A stretch of 7,551 nt of DNA from a bacterium. GTDB taxonomy: Bacteria; Patescibacteriota; Minisyncoccia; Minisyncoccales; PWPS01. Where the stretch lies: assembly GCA_018400895.1 (NCBI GenBank), contig JAGYLR010000028.1, positions 1-7,551 on the forward strand, in the 5' to 3' direction. Under the pieces are notes generated by a model. That model saw only the letters and a list, made by a program, of their open reading frames with translations. It did no database searches and was not told the DNA's origin. A program made the position numbers and the translations under genes. This document shows, piece by piece, positions 1 through 5,484 of this stretch. Positions within the stretch are counted from its first letter, which is position 1; every line of letters starts with the position of its first letter.

Positions 1-215
1 TAGAAATAAAGCGACAGATGGAAGATACTTTAAAAAAAGAGGGAGTGGAATCATTTTCTACTATTGGGAAAGAATTTGATCCCTCAATTTGTGAAATAGT
101 TGAAGCAGTTAAAAAAGAAAACTGCAAAAGTGGAGAGATAATAGAAGAACTTCAAAAAGGATATAAAATGGATGGTCAATTAATCCGTCCTTCAAAAGTA
201 AAGGTTTGTTTATAA
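1..215 (+). CDS. grpE: GrpE nucleotide exchange factor, C-terminal fragment (5' end outside window)
   Basis: This is the 3' end of the gene for the DnaK nucleotide exchange factor. The frame is open through the left edge, reading EIKRQ before the first visible Met at 18, so that Met is internal and the start lies outside the window. About 70 residues remain. They cover the GrpE beta-domain, which inserts into the DnaK nucleotide cleft. Visible family landmarks are L-x-x-x-GV, GKEFDP (usually pFDP), then EELQKGY and LIRPSKVKV near the C-terminus (family pattern eeLqkGY...RvlRPA.VkV). The segment after FDP reads SICEIVEAV where most GrpEs have xxHEAV, a mild divergence. The TAA stop is 19 nt before dnaK, consistent with a grpE-dnaK-dnaJ operon. 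The operon promoter and any hrcA/CIRCE control would be upstream and are not visible. Confidence 0.93.
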   Translation, partial: EIKRQMEDTLKKEGVESFSTIGKEFDPSICEIVEAVKKENCKSGEIIEELQKGYKMDGQLIRPSKVKVCL

Positions 216-234
216 ATTTAATTAATTAAGTATT

Positions 235-2148
235 ATGGGAAAAATAATTGGAATAGATCTTGGTACAACTTTTTCGGCTATGGCAGTTGTTGATGCCGGA
301 GAACCAAAGATAATAGAAAACAAAGAAGGGTCAAGAACTACCCCTTCTGTAGTAGCACTCAGCAAAAAAGGAGAACGTTTAATTGGAGTGATTGCTAGAC
401 GTCAGCAGGTTACAAATCCAAAAAACACTATATTTGCAACTAAAAGACTTATAGGAAGAAGGTTTGATGATTCTGCAATATCGGAAGATAAAAAAAATCT
501 TCCTTACGAAACAAGGAAAGAGGAAAAAGGAGAAGGTGTTGAAATACGTCTTGGAGAAAAGTGGTACAAAACTACAGAAATATCTGCTATGGTTTTGCAA
601 AAGTTTAAAAGAGATGCAGAGGAAAAGCTTGGAGAAAAAATAACAGATGCAATAATAACTTGTCCAGCATATTTTGATGATTCTCAAAGAAAAGAAACAA
701 AAATAGCTGGAGAAATAGCTGGATTTAACATTAAAAGAGTAATAAATGAGCCAACAGCAGCAGCACTTGCTTATGGACTAAATCGTAATAAAGATGAGCA
801 GATTGTTGTTTATGATTTTGGTGGAGGAACATTTGATGTCTCTGTACTTGATGTGGGTGATAACACAATAGAAGTTAAATCAACAGGAGGTGACAGTCAT
901 CTTGGTGGAGAAGACTTTGATAACGAGATAGTTTCGTGGTTGATTACACAGTTTAAAAATGATAATGGGATAGATCTTTCTAAAGATCCTCTTGCATTAC
1001 AGAGATTAAAAGAAGAGGCAGAAAAAGCAAAGAAAGAGTTGTCAACAACAATGGAGACAGAAATAAATATACCATTTGTTACTTCTGATGAGTCTGGTCC
1101 AAAACACTTGAATTACACACTTTCCCGATCTAAATTTGAATCTTTCGTGGACAAGTATATAGATAAATCCATAGAGATGACTAAAAAAGTAGTTAAAGAT
1201 GCGGGAATGGAATTAAAAGATATAGAAGAGGTGGTTCTTGTTGGTGGACAGACAAGAATGCCAAAGATACACAATAAGGTAAAAGAATTGTTTAATAAAG
1301 AACCAAATAAAGAAATTAATCCAGATGAAGTAGTTGCTATTGGAGCAGCAATCCAAGGTGAAATTCTTGCAGCTAAAGAAGAAGGTAGAAAACCTGAAGG
1401 AGAGATGAAAGATATTCTTCTTATTGATGTTATTCCTTTATCACTAGGTATAGAGACTTTAGGTGGAAAGAATACAGTGCTTATAGAAAAAAATACTGCA
1501 GTACCAGCGTCAAAAACAGAAGTATTCTCTACTGCAGTAGATAATCAAACATCTGTTCAGATTCATGTTTTACAGGGAGAGAGAGCAATGGCTAGTGACA
1601 ACAAATCAATGGGAACATTTGTTTTAGATGGTATTGCCCCTGCTCCAAGAGGAGTGCCTCAAATAGAAGTTACTTTTGACATAGACACTAACGGAATACT
1701 TAATGTATCTGCCAAAGACAAAGGTACTGGTAAATCTCAATCAATTCGCATAGAAGGATCAGTTGGTGTTTCTGAAGAAGAAGTAGAGAAGATGAAAAAA
1801 GAAGCAGAACAGCATGCCGAAGAAGACAAGAAAAAAGAAGAATTAATTGATATTAAGAATCAATCAGAACAGTTAATTTACACAACAGAGAAAACATTGA
1901 AAGATTATGAAGAAAAGATACCCTCTGATAAGAAAGAAAGCATAGAAAGTGCTCGAAAAGAGTTAGAAGAAGTTAAAGACAAAGATGATCTTGATAAAAT
2001 AAAAGAAAAATTTGAGAATCTTTCTCAAAAAATTCAAGAGATTGGTTCTTCTATCTATGAGCAAAATAAAAAAGAAGAGTCTTCAGAAGATAAAGAGAAG
2101 CCAGAAGATAAAGAGAAGCCAGAAGATGGAGAATATGAAGAAAAATAA
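235..2148 (+). CDS. dnaK: Molecular chaperone DnaK (Hsp70)
   Basis: This is a cytosolic ATP-dependent Hsp70 chaperone of 637 aa, a normal full length. The ATPase domain occupies about residues 1-390. It shows the phosphate-1 motif GIDLGTT (6-12), AxKRLIGR, INEPTAAALAYG (from ~170), phosphate-2 YDFGGGTFDVSV (193-204) and the adenosine motif VVLVGGQTRMP (333-343). The interdomain linker DILLIDV (393-399) leads into IPLSLGIET and the substrate-binding beta domain. A helical lid and an acidic tail follow. Thr11-Thr12 is followed by F where most DnaKs have N (GTTFS versus GTTNS). The tail lacks the usual EEV(D/K)-type end and contains a short tandem repeat, listed separately. The start is fixed because the N-terminal motif begins right after the Met. 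There is no recognisable Shine-Dalgarno, and the upstream sequence is ATTAATTAAGTATT. The gene lies 19 nt after grpE and 8 nt before dnaJ. Confidence 0.99.
   Translation: MGKIIGIDLGTTFSAMAVVDAGEPKIIENKEGSRTTPSVVALSKKGERLIGVIARRQQVTNPKNTIFATKRLIGRRFDDSAISEDKKNLPYETRKEEKGEGVEIRLGEKWYKTTEISAMVLQKFKRDAEEKLGEKITDAIITCPAYFDDSQRKETKIAGEIAGFNIKRVINEPTAAALAYGLNRNKDEQIVVYDFGGGTFDVSVLDVGDNTIEVKSTGGDSHLGGEDFDNEIVSWLITQFKNDNGIDLSKDPLALQRLKEEAEKAKKELSTTMETEINIPFVTSDESGPKHLNYTLSRSKFESFVDKYIDKSIEMTKKVVKDAGMELKDIEEVVLVGGQTRMPKIHNKVKELFNKEPNKEINPDEVVAIGAAIQGEILAAKEEGRKPEGEMKDILLIDVIPLSLGIETLGGKNTVLIEKNTAVPASKTEVFSTAVDNQTSVQIHVLQGERAMASDNKSMGTFVLDGIAPAPRGVPQIEVTFDIDTNGILNVSAKDKGTGKSQSIRIEGSVGVSEEEVEKMKKEAEQHAEEDKKKEELIDIKNQSEQLIYTTEKTLKDYEEKIPSDKKESIESARKELEEVKDKDDLDKIKEKFENLSQKIQEIGSSIYEQNKKEESSEDKEKPEDKEKPEDGEYEEK
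2085..2127 (+). repeat. 18-bp tandem repeat encoding the DnaK acidic tail
   Basis: The unit AGAAGATAAAGAGAAGCC occurs twice exactly (2085-2102 and 2103-2120). It is followed by a third partial copy, AGAAGAT. In frame it encodes (E-D-K-E-K-P)x2 followed by E-D-G, residues ~618-632 of DnaK. Being in frame and in a disordered charged tail, it looks like benign slippage expansion. Confidence 0.9.
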
Positions 2149-2156
2149 TTATTATT

Positions 2157-3209
2157 ATGGAAGATTATTACGATATACTTGGTGTATCTAAAAATGCCTC
2201 AAAAGAGGATGTAAAAAAAGCCTACCGAAAACTTGCCCACAAACACCATCCTGATAAGGGGGGAGATGAAGCTAAGTTCAAAAAAGTAAACGAAGCTTAT
2301 CAGGTTTTGTCTAATGACAAAAAGAGAGAGCAGTATGATATGTTTGGCAAAGCTGGTCCCTCGTCAGGGTTTGGTGGTTTTAGTGGAGGAGGAGGGTTTT
2401 CATCCTCTGATTTTGGGTTTGATGTAGGAGATATATTTGAAGAGATGTTTGGTTTTGGTAATAGATCAGGGAGAAGTAGTAGAAGGAGAAGTGGTGAAGA
2501 TATAAAAATAGATATATCTATTCCACTATCCAAAGTAATGACTGGAGAAGAAAGGACAGTTTCTATTTTAAAGTTTGTTCCTTGTAAGGCGTGTTCTTCT
2601 TCTGGAGTAGCAAAAGGGTATTCTAAAAAAAGGTGTCCTCAATGTGGAGGGAGTGGAAGGGTAACAAAAACAGTGATGGGGATGATATCAACTTCAACAG
2701 TTTGTCCGTCTTGTAAAGGAGAAGGAGAAGTTCCTGAAAAGAATTGCCCGTCTTGTAAAGGAGAAGGAAGAGTAAAAGAAAAAGAAACTATACAATTTTC
2801 TGTACCTGCTGGGATAAGTTCTGGACAGACGATAAGAATATCTGGTAAGGGTAATGTTGGTGTAAGAGGATCTGAACCAGGAGATTTATTAGTTGAAGTA
2901 ACGGTAGAAAAACACAATTTCTTTACTCCTAGAGGAGAAGATCTTTATTGTTCTGTTGATATTTCTTATACAGATGCTGTTTTGGGTGGTAGTATTAATT
3001 TTTCTTTATTAACAGGGAAAAATATAGCTTTAAAAATTCCTGCAGGAACATTTCCAGGAAAGATTATCCGTTTGTCAGGGAAAGGACTTCCTAGATTATC
3101 AGGATATGGTCAGGGAGATCTTTATGTTCAAGTCAACATAAATGTACCTAAAAAGTTAACTAAAAAACAAAAATTACTCTTAGAAAATCTTAGAAAAGAA
3201 GGAATTTAG
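2157..3209 (+). CDS. dnaJ: Chaperone DnaJ (Hsp40, class A)
   Basis: This is the DnaK co-chaperone. It binds unfolded clients and stimulates DnaK ATP hydrolysis through its J domain. The protein is 350 aa, slightly shorter than the usual ~375. The J domain covers residues 1-~65 and has the HPD triad at 31-33 (HHPDKGG). A Gly/Phe-rich linker (~67-101) contains a DIF motif at 92-94. The zinc-finger domain has four CxxC motifs: C143-C146, C160-C163, C183-C186 and C197-C200. The first reads CKACSSSG and lacks the first Gly of CxxCxGxG; the other three are canonical. The C-terminal client-binding domains follow and end in KLTKKQKLLLENL. Zn-coordinating cysteines are complete, so it should be functional. 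Spacing of 8 nt from dnaK without a Shine-Dalgarno suggests translation from the same operon transcript. No good rho-independent terminator follows directly. Confidence 0.98.
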   Translation: MEDYYDILGVSKNASKEDVKKAYRKLAHKHHPDKGGDEAKFKKVNEAYQVLSNDKKREQYDMFGKAGPSSGFGGFSGGGGFSSSDFGFDVGDIFEEMFGFGNRSGRSSRRRSGEDIKIDISIPLSKVMTGEERTVSILKFVPCKACSSSGVAKGYSKKRCPQCGGSGRVTKTVMGMISTSTVCPSCKGEGEVPEKNCPSCKGEGRVKEKETIQFSVPAGISSGQTIRISGKGNVGVRGSEPGDLLVEVTVEKHNFFTPRGEDLYCSVDISYTDAVLGGSINFSLLTGKNIALKIPAGTFPGKIIRLSGKGLPRLSGYGQGDLYVQVNINVPKKLTKKQKLLLENLRKEGI

Positions 3210-3239
3210 TAATTGACTTAAACTAAAAAATAAGTAAAA

Positions 3240-3336
3240 TTAACTAAGGCGGTAGAATCCGAGCCAAGGTTAGTTTTGTCCATTTTATGTGTTTTTTTTA
3301 CTAAGACTAGGTAATTGATTATCCCGCCTTAATTAA
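3240..3336. repeat. Imperfect 20-bp inverted repeat, possible structured RNA or MITE-like element
   Basis: The left arm TTAACTAAGGCGGTAGAATC (3240-3259) and right arm GATTATCCCGCCTTAATTAA (3317-3336) are complementary at 17 of 20 positions. The uninterrupted core is TAAGGCGG/CCGCCTTA. Inside, TTAGT (about 3271) can pair with ACTAA (about 3300) around a T-rich loop, so the whole 97 nt could fold into one long hairpin. It fills the gap between dnaJ and tRNA-Lys and ends 3 nt before the tRNA. A run of eight or so T residues lies in the loop, not after a stem, so it is not a standard terminator. It could be an mRNA 3' structure, a processing site, a small RNA or a short non-autonomous mobile element. 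I do not recognise it as a known riboswitch. Confidence 0.6.
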
Positions 3337-3339
3337 TAT

Positions 3340-3411
3340 GCGCCCGTAGCTCAATGGTAGAGCAGCTGCCTTTTAAGCAGACGGTTGTAGGTTCGAATCC
3401 TACCGGGCGCA
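3340..3411 (+). tRNA. tRNA-Lys (anticodon UUU)
   Basis: A full cloverleaf of 72 nt can be drawn. Acceptor GCGCCCG (3340-3346) pairs with CGGGCGC (3404-3410), with discriminator A at 3411. The D arm is GCTC/GAGC with loop AATGGTA. The anticodon stem GCTGC/GCAGA holds loop CTTTTAA, giving anticodon TTT at 3372-3374 (Lys). The variable loop is CGGTT and the T arm GTAGG/CCTAC has loop TTCGAAT. The outermost anticodon-stem pair is a G-A mismatch. The 3' CCA is not encoded (CTA follows the discriminator), so it must be added by a CCA-adding enzyme. It is transcribed in the same direction as dnaJ and followed by a terminator. Confidence 0.97.
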
Positions 3412-3442
3412 CTATAAAGAAGTTGTTTAAGTAAATATGATG

Positions 3443-3470
3443 GGGCCAGTAATTAAACTGGCCTGTTTTT
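3443..3470 (+). terminator. Rho-independent terminator after tRNA-Lys
   Basis: The stem GGCCAGT (3444-3450) pairs with ACTGGCC (3457-3463) around loop AATTAA, with one extra G-T pair at the base. It is followed by TGTTTTT. This is a good intrinsic terminator that ends the tRNA transcript and insulates the downstream cassette from it. Confidence 0.88.
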
Positions 3471-3471
3471 A

Positions 3472-3500
3472 TTGACAAAATTATTATTATATGTTACATT
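3472..3500 (+). promoter_or_regulatory. Strong extended -10 sigma70-type promoter for the two-gene cassette
   Basis: A perfect -35 TTGACA (3472-3477) is followed by a 17-nt spacer and a -10 TACATT (3495-3500). The spacer ends in TGT, an extended -10 (TGn). Transcription would begin around 3507, leaving a leader of ~28 nt with a strong ribosome binding site. It is the best promoter in the window and drives the cassette independently of the preceding tRNA unit. Confidence 0.82.
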
Positions 3501-3522
3501 ATATATAAAAGTACATTAAAAT

Positions 3523-3529
3523 AAGGAGG
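3523..3529 (+). promoter_or_regulatory. Strong Shine-Dalgarno site of the first cassette gene
   Basis: AAGGAGG lies 5 nt before the ATG at 3535 and is continued by AGG. It fixes the start codon. The housekeeping genes of this window have no comparable site. Confidence 0.88.
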
Positions 3530-3534
3530 AGGAT

Positions 3535-3888
3535 ATGACATATTTCGGGTTTGCAGTGGCTCATTCTATGTTTCGAACATTTGATAATACAAATTCGATT
3601 ATAACTCGTTCGCCAATATCCATTAAAGAGATAAAGGAGAAGTTACTAGAAGGAGAGCTACAATCGTTTTGTAAGCCAATAAACAGAGCAACCATTGAAG
3701 CGATTAATAAAAAGTTTAATCTTAATATCCCGACTCTAAAGCGGCCGGTATTTATAGAACTTGGACCACTTGACTCTGTTATTGTTGTCAGTGTTGATAA
3801 CTTACCTCGTCTTGAGAAGGAAGGTGAGTATAATAATGAAGAGATTTGCAACGCTCAGTTTTCTTTTGTAATATATACCGTTTTGTAG
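3535..3888 (+). CDS. Small protein, probable STIV-B116-like/DUF1874-type fold (CPR family), function unknown
   Basis: The product has 117 aa, no signal peptide and no membrane segment, so it is probably cytosolic. It begins with YFGFAVAHSMF, resembling N-terminal motifs I recall from CPR hypothetical proteins. The order of motifs fits the DUF1874 (STIV B116-like) pattern. A short strand ends in SMF (11-13). A helix follows with KEIKEKLLEGE, then PINRATIEAI (48-57, in place of the SaIGHxxTA region). Next come a buried strand PVFIEL, an LDSVIVV strand (79-85), LPRLEKEGEY (90-99) and an EEICNAQFSF end. The start at 3535 is set by the AAGGAGG site. It is the first gene of a promoter-gene-gene-terminator cassette. 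No catalytic residues are apparent. Members of the viral family have been proposed to bind nucleic acid, but nothing here proves that. Gene status is near certain; the family call is from memory of the pattern. Confidence 0.85.
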   Translation: MTYFGFAVAHSMFRTFDNTNSIITRSPISIKEIKEKLLEGELQSFCKPINRATIEAINKKFNLNIPTLKRPVFIELGPLDSVIVVSVDNLPRLEKEGEYNNEEICNAQFSFVIYTVL

Positions 3889-3911
3889 GTATATTCTTTC
3901 GAAAATATTGT

Positions 3912-3918
3912 AAGGAGG
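3912..3918 (+). promoter_or_regulatory. Strong Shine-Dalgarno site of the second cassette gene
   Basis: AAGGAGG lies 5 nt before the ATG at 3924, the same core and spacing as for the first cassette gene. It selects 3924 over the in-frame ATG at 3846, which would overlap the upstream gene and add 26 residues unlike the family. Just upstream, a small imperfect palindrome centred on TTTCGAAA (about 3897-3904) could fold near the site. Confidence 0.85.
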
Positions 3919-3923
3919 AAGGT

Positions 3924-4253
3924 ATGAATTATGTATCATGTGATATCAGCAACTCATTCTTTTCTAGATTTAATGAGCTTAGATTCATCTGGGTTGAAAA
4001 AAACAATCTGGAAGAAATAAGAGAAATTATTTGTCCAGAAAATGGGAAAAAGTTGCCAGGAAATGTAAGGCTGTTTGTTCATCCAGAAGAAGAATCTGTG
4101 ATAAAAGAAGCTGGTCTTGAATTGGGAATTGATCTTTGCTCTTTGGAACGAGTTTCTAATGTTTCTCTTGAAGATTTTGAGACAATGATTGTTATTGAAC
4201 GTACCCCCAAGGAGGTAAATCTTTTGTCACTTACAAGTATCCTGATCCCTTAA
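3924..4253 (+). CDS. Small protein, possible diverged paralogue of the preceding gene, function unknown
   Basis: The product has 109 aa, no signal peptide and no membrane segment. I do not recognise it on its own, but it aligns in outline with its upstream neighbour. The N-terminus MNYVSCDISNSFF matches MTYFGFAVAHSMF in Met, Tyr, Ser and Phe spacing. Then come LEEIREI (versus IKEIKEK), RLFVHPEEESVIKEAGLELGI (versus KPINRATIEAINKKFNLNI) and LEDFETMIVIE (versus LGPLDSVIVVS). The LPRL-EEI tail of the first protein is not obvious here. Lengths (109 and 117 aa), promoter and ribosome-binding-site design are shared, suggesting tandem duplication followed by strong divergence, or two proteins of one fold acting together. 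The gap to the first gene is 35 nt, and an intrinsic terminator follows 2 nt after the TAA. Confidence 0.8.
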   Translation: MNYVSCDISNSFFSRFNELRFIWVEKNNLEEIREIICPENGKKLPGNVRLFVHPEEESVIKEAGLELGIDLCSLERVSNVSLEDFETMIVIERTPKEVNLLSLTSILIP

Positions 4254-4255
4254 AA

Positions 4256-4285
4256 GCCCTTTTAAAAATAAAAGGGGCATTTTTT
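4256..4285 (+). terminator. Rho-independent terminator closing the two-gene cassette
   Basis: GCCCTTTT (4256-4263) pairs with AAAAGGGGC (4270-4278), with one bulged G, around a short A-rich loop. A six-T tract follows (4280-4285). It begins 2 nt after the stop codon at 4251-4253. Confidence 0.83.
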
Positions 4286-4288
4286 ATC

Positions 4289-4316
4289 TTTTCAAAAACA
4301 TTTTTTATGTTATATT
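4289..4316 (+). promoter_or_regulatory. Putative extended -10 promoter for the S41 peptidase-rplI unit
   Basis: TTTTCA (4289-4294) serves as a weak -35. A 16-nt spacer ends in TGT, followed by the -10 TATATT (4311-4316). The expected transcription start near 4322-4324 coincides with ATGATG at 4321-4326, so the message may be leaderless. It directly follows the cassette terminator, which makes a new promoter necessary here. Confidence 0.6.
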
Positions 4317-4320
4317 AGCG

Positions 4321-4711
4321 ATGATGCCTAAAAGAAAAATGGAAATAAATTACTGATACTTATTTTTGCATTACTCTATTTGGGACAGGTTTTCTTATTT
4401 TGGTGGGAACTACAATATAGTACAACCTCCAGAAGATATTGATTTTCACTTTTGGGAGACTTATTATGATTTAAAAGACAATTTTTAGGATTTGATAATG
4501 TGATGATAATGAATTAGTTTATGGAGCAGTAAGAGGTGCATGATTACTACCCTTGATGATCCTTATACAGTATTTTTGACCCAGAGCAGACAGAGAAGTT
4601 TTATAATGATATATCTGGAAAATTTGAAGGAGTTGGAATGGAAGTAGGAGTAAGAGATGATAATATTATAGTTATATCACCAATAACAGGAACTCCAGCA
4701 TTCAATATTGA
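4321..4711 (+). pseudogene. Frame-broken 5' part of an S41 (CtpA-type) peptidase gene
   Basis: Reading across frames recovers the N-terminus of a membrane-anchored carboxyl-terminal processing protease. The pieces are MMPKRK, then LLILIFALLYLGQVFLFWWE (a membrane anchor), PEDIDFHFWETYYDLKDNF, DDNELVYGAVRG, MITTLDDPYTVF, and finally DPEQTEKFYNDISGKFEGVG leading into the PDZ domain. Frame changes are needed at about 4336-4350, 4425-4431, the T run 4482-4486, 4499-4503, 4535-4542, the T run 4573-4577 and 4709-4713. Most fit single missing bases; the second fits one extra or two missing. Between the breaks conserved residues are intact, so damage is only to the frame. This suggests sequence or assembly error, or very recent decay. 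The natural start is probably ATG 4321 or 4324. No other gene is visible in this stretch. Confidence 0.85.
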
Positions 4712-5482
4712 ATGCATCCTGGTGATGAAATAATTTCAATAGATGGAAAATCAACAAAAGGTATGTCCATAGAAGAGGCAGTTAACTTGATACGTGGCCC
4801 TAAAGGAACATCAGTTAAATTAAAGTTTATTCGTAAAGAAAGAGAGCATACGGTTACCATTGTAAGAGATGTAATTAATATTCCATCTGTTTCTGGAAAT
4901 GATTGGGATGATATTTTTCATATAAAGCTTCATCATTTTCATCAAGGAATGATTGGAGATTTTTCAGAAATAGTTAATGCTGTTGTAGAAAGTTCTGCAA
5001 AAGGTATAATACTTGATGTACGAAACAATCCTGGAGGATCTCTTAATATTGTAAACTCAATATCAGGTTGGTTTCTTGAAAAAGATGATACTATTGTAGT
5101 AAGCTATGAGAGAGGTGTAGAAAAAGATTATAATGCGTCTGGAAATCCGATTCTTGCAAGTTATCCTACAGTTGCTCTTATCAATGAAGGGTCGGCATCA
5201 GCATCAGAGATAATAGTTGCCGCACTGAGAGAGAATAGAGATGTTACAGTAATAGGAGAACGTTCTTTTGGTAAAGGATCAATACAATCACTTCACAGAT
5301 TATCAGGAGGATCTTCTATTAAAATTACCGTATCAGAGTGGTTTACTCCTCTAGGTAATGCAATAAACGGAGTAGGGGTTTCTCCGGATGTAGAAGTTGA
5401 GCTTACTATGGAGGATATAGAAGAAGGAAAAGATCCTCAACTTGATAAAGCAGTAGAAGTATTAATAGAAAAAATAAAATAA
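4712..5482 (+). CDS. S41 family carboxyl-terminal processing peptidase, intact PDZ end and protease domain
   Basis: This is the readable 256-aa remainder of a CtpA-like serine protease that cleaves proteins near their C-termini, normally outside the cytoplasmic membrane. It begins inside the PDZ domain (HPGDEIISIDG, then IEEAVNLIRGPKGTSVKLKF). The S41 core follows with LDVRNNPGGSL and the nucleophile region NEGSASASEI. The catalytic Ser is the middle one (S163 of this frame, codon 5198-5200). The general-base Lys is in FGKGS (K188, codon 5273-5275), 25 residues later as in Prc. The C-terminal WFTPLGNAINGVGVSPDVEV is also typical. The ATG at 4712 has no ribosome binding site and sits mid-domain, so it is not a natural start. 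The real protein probably begins near 4321. The stop lies 2 nt before rplI, implying co-transcription. Active-site completeness argues the gene is, or was recently, functional. Confidence 0.9.
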   Translation: MHPGDEIISIDGKSTKGMSIEEAVNLIRGPKGTSVKLKFIRKEREHTVTIVRDVINIPSVSGNDWDDIFHIKLHHFHQGMIGDFSEIVNAVVESSAKGIILDVRNNPGGSLNIVNSISGWFLEKDDTIVVSYERGVEKDYNASGNPILASYPTVALINEGSASASEIIVAALRENRDVTVIGERSFGKGSIQSLHRLSGGSSIKITVSEWFTPLGNAINGVGVSPDVEVELTMEDIEEGKDPQLDKAVEVLIEKIK

Positions 5483-5484
5483 AT

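Noticed and set aside
379..687. Minus-strand 102-aa open frame inside dnaK
   Set aside because: Antisense shadow of a strongly conserved gene. The translation is rich in Phe, Cys and Ser with no family motif.
2300..2917. Two minus-strand open frames inside dnaJ
   Set aside because: Proline- and leucine-rich antisense readings of the Gly-rich and zinc-finger coding region. No start signal or motif.
3215..3235. Terminator after dnaJ (ACTTA...TAAGT)
   Set aside because: Only five A/T-rich pairs and no T tract, too weak to call.
3561..3851. Minus-strand 96-aa frame opposite the first cassette gene
   Set aside because: The plus-strand gene has a promoter, an AAGGAGG site and family motifs. The minus frame has none.
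3846..3923. N-terminal extension of the second cassette gene from ATG 3846
   Set aside because: It would overlap the upstream gene, and it lacks a ribosome binding site at 3846. The ATG at 3924 has AAGGAGG at ideal spacing and an N-terminus matching its neighbour.
4209..4216. AAGGAGGT inside the second cassette gene as a ribosome binding site
   Set aside because: It encodes in-frame residues (Pro-Lys-Glu-Val). No ATG follows at useful distance, and only an in-frame TTG near the gene end is present.
3411..4285. Integrated island with tRNA attachment sites
   Set aside because: I looked for a second copy of the tRNA-Lys 3' end (TTCGAATCCTACCGGGCGC) and found none in the window. The recombinase is over 2 kb away and points the other way.
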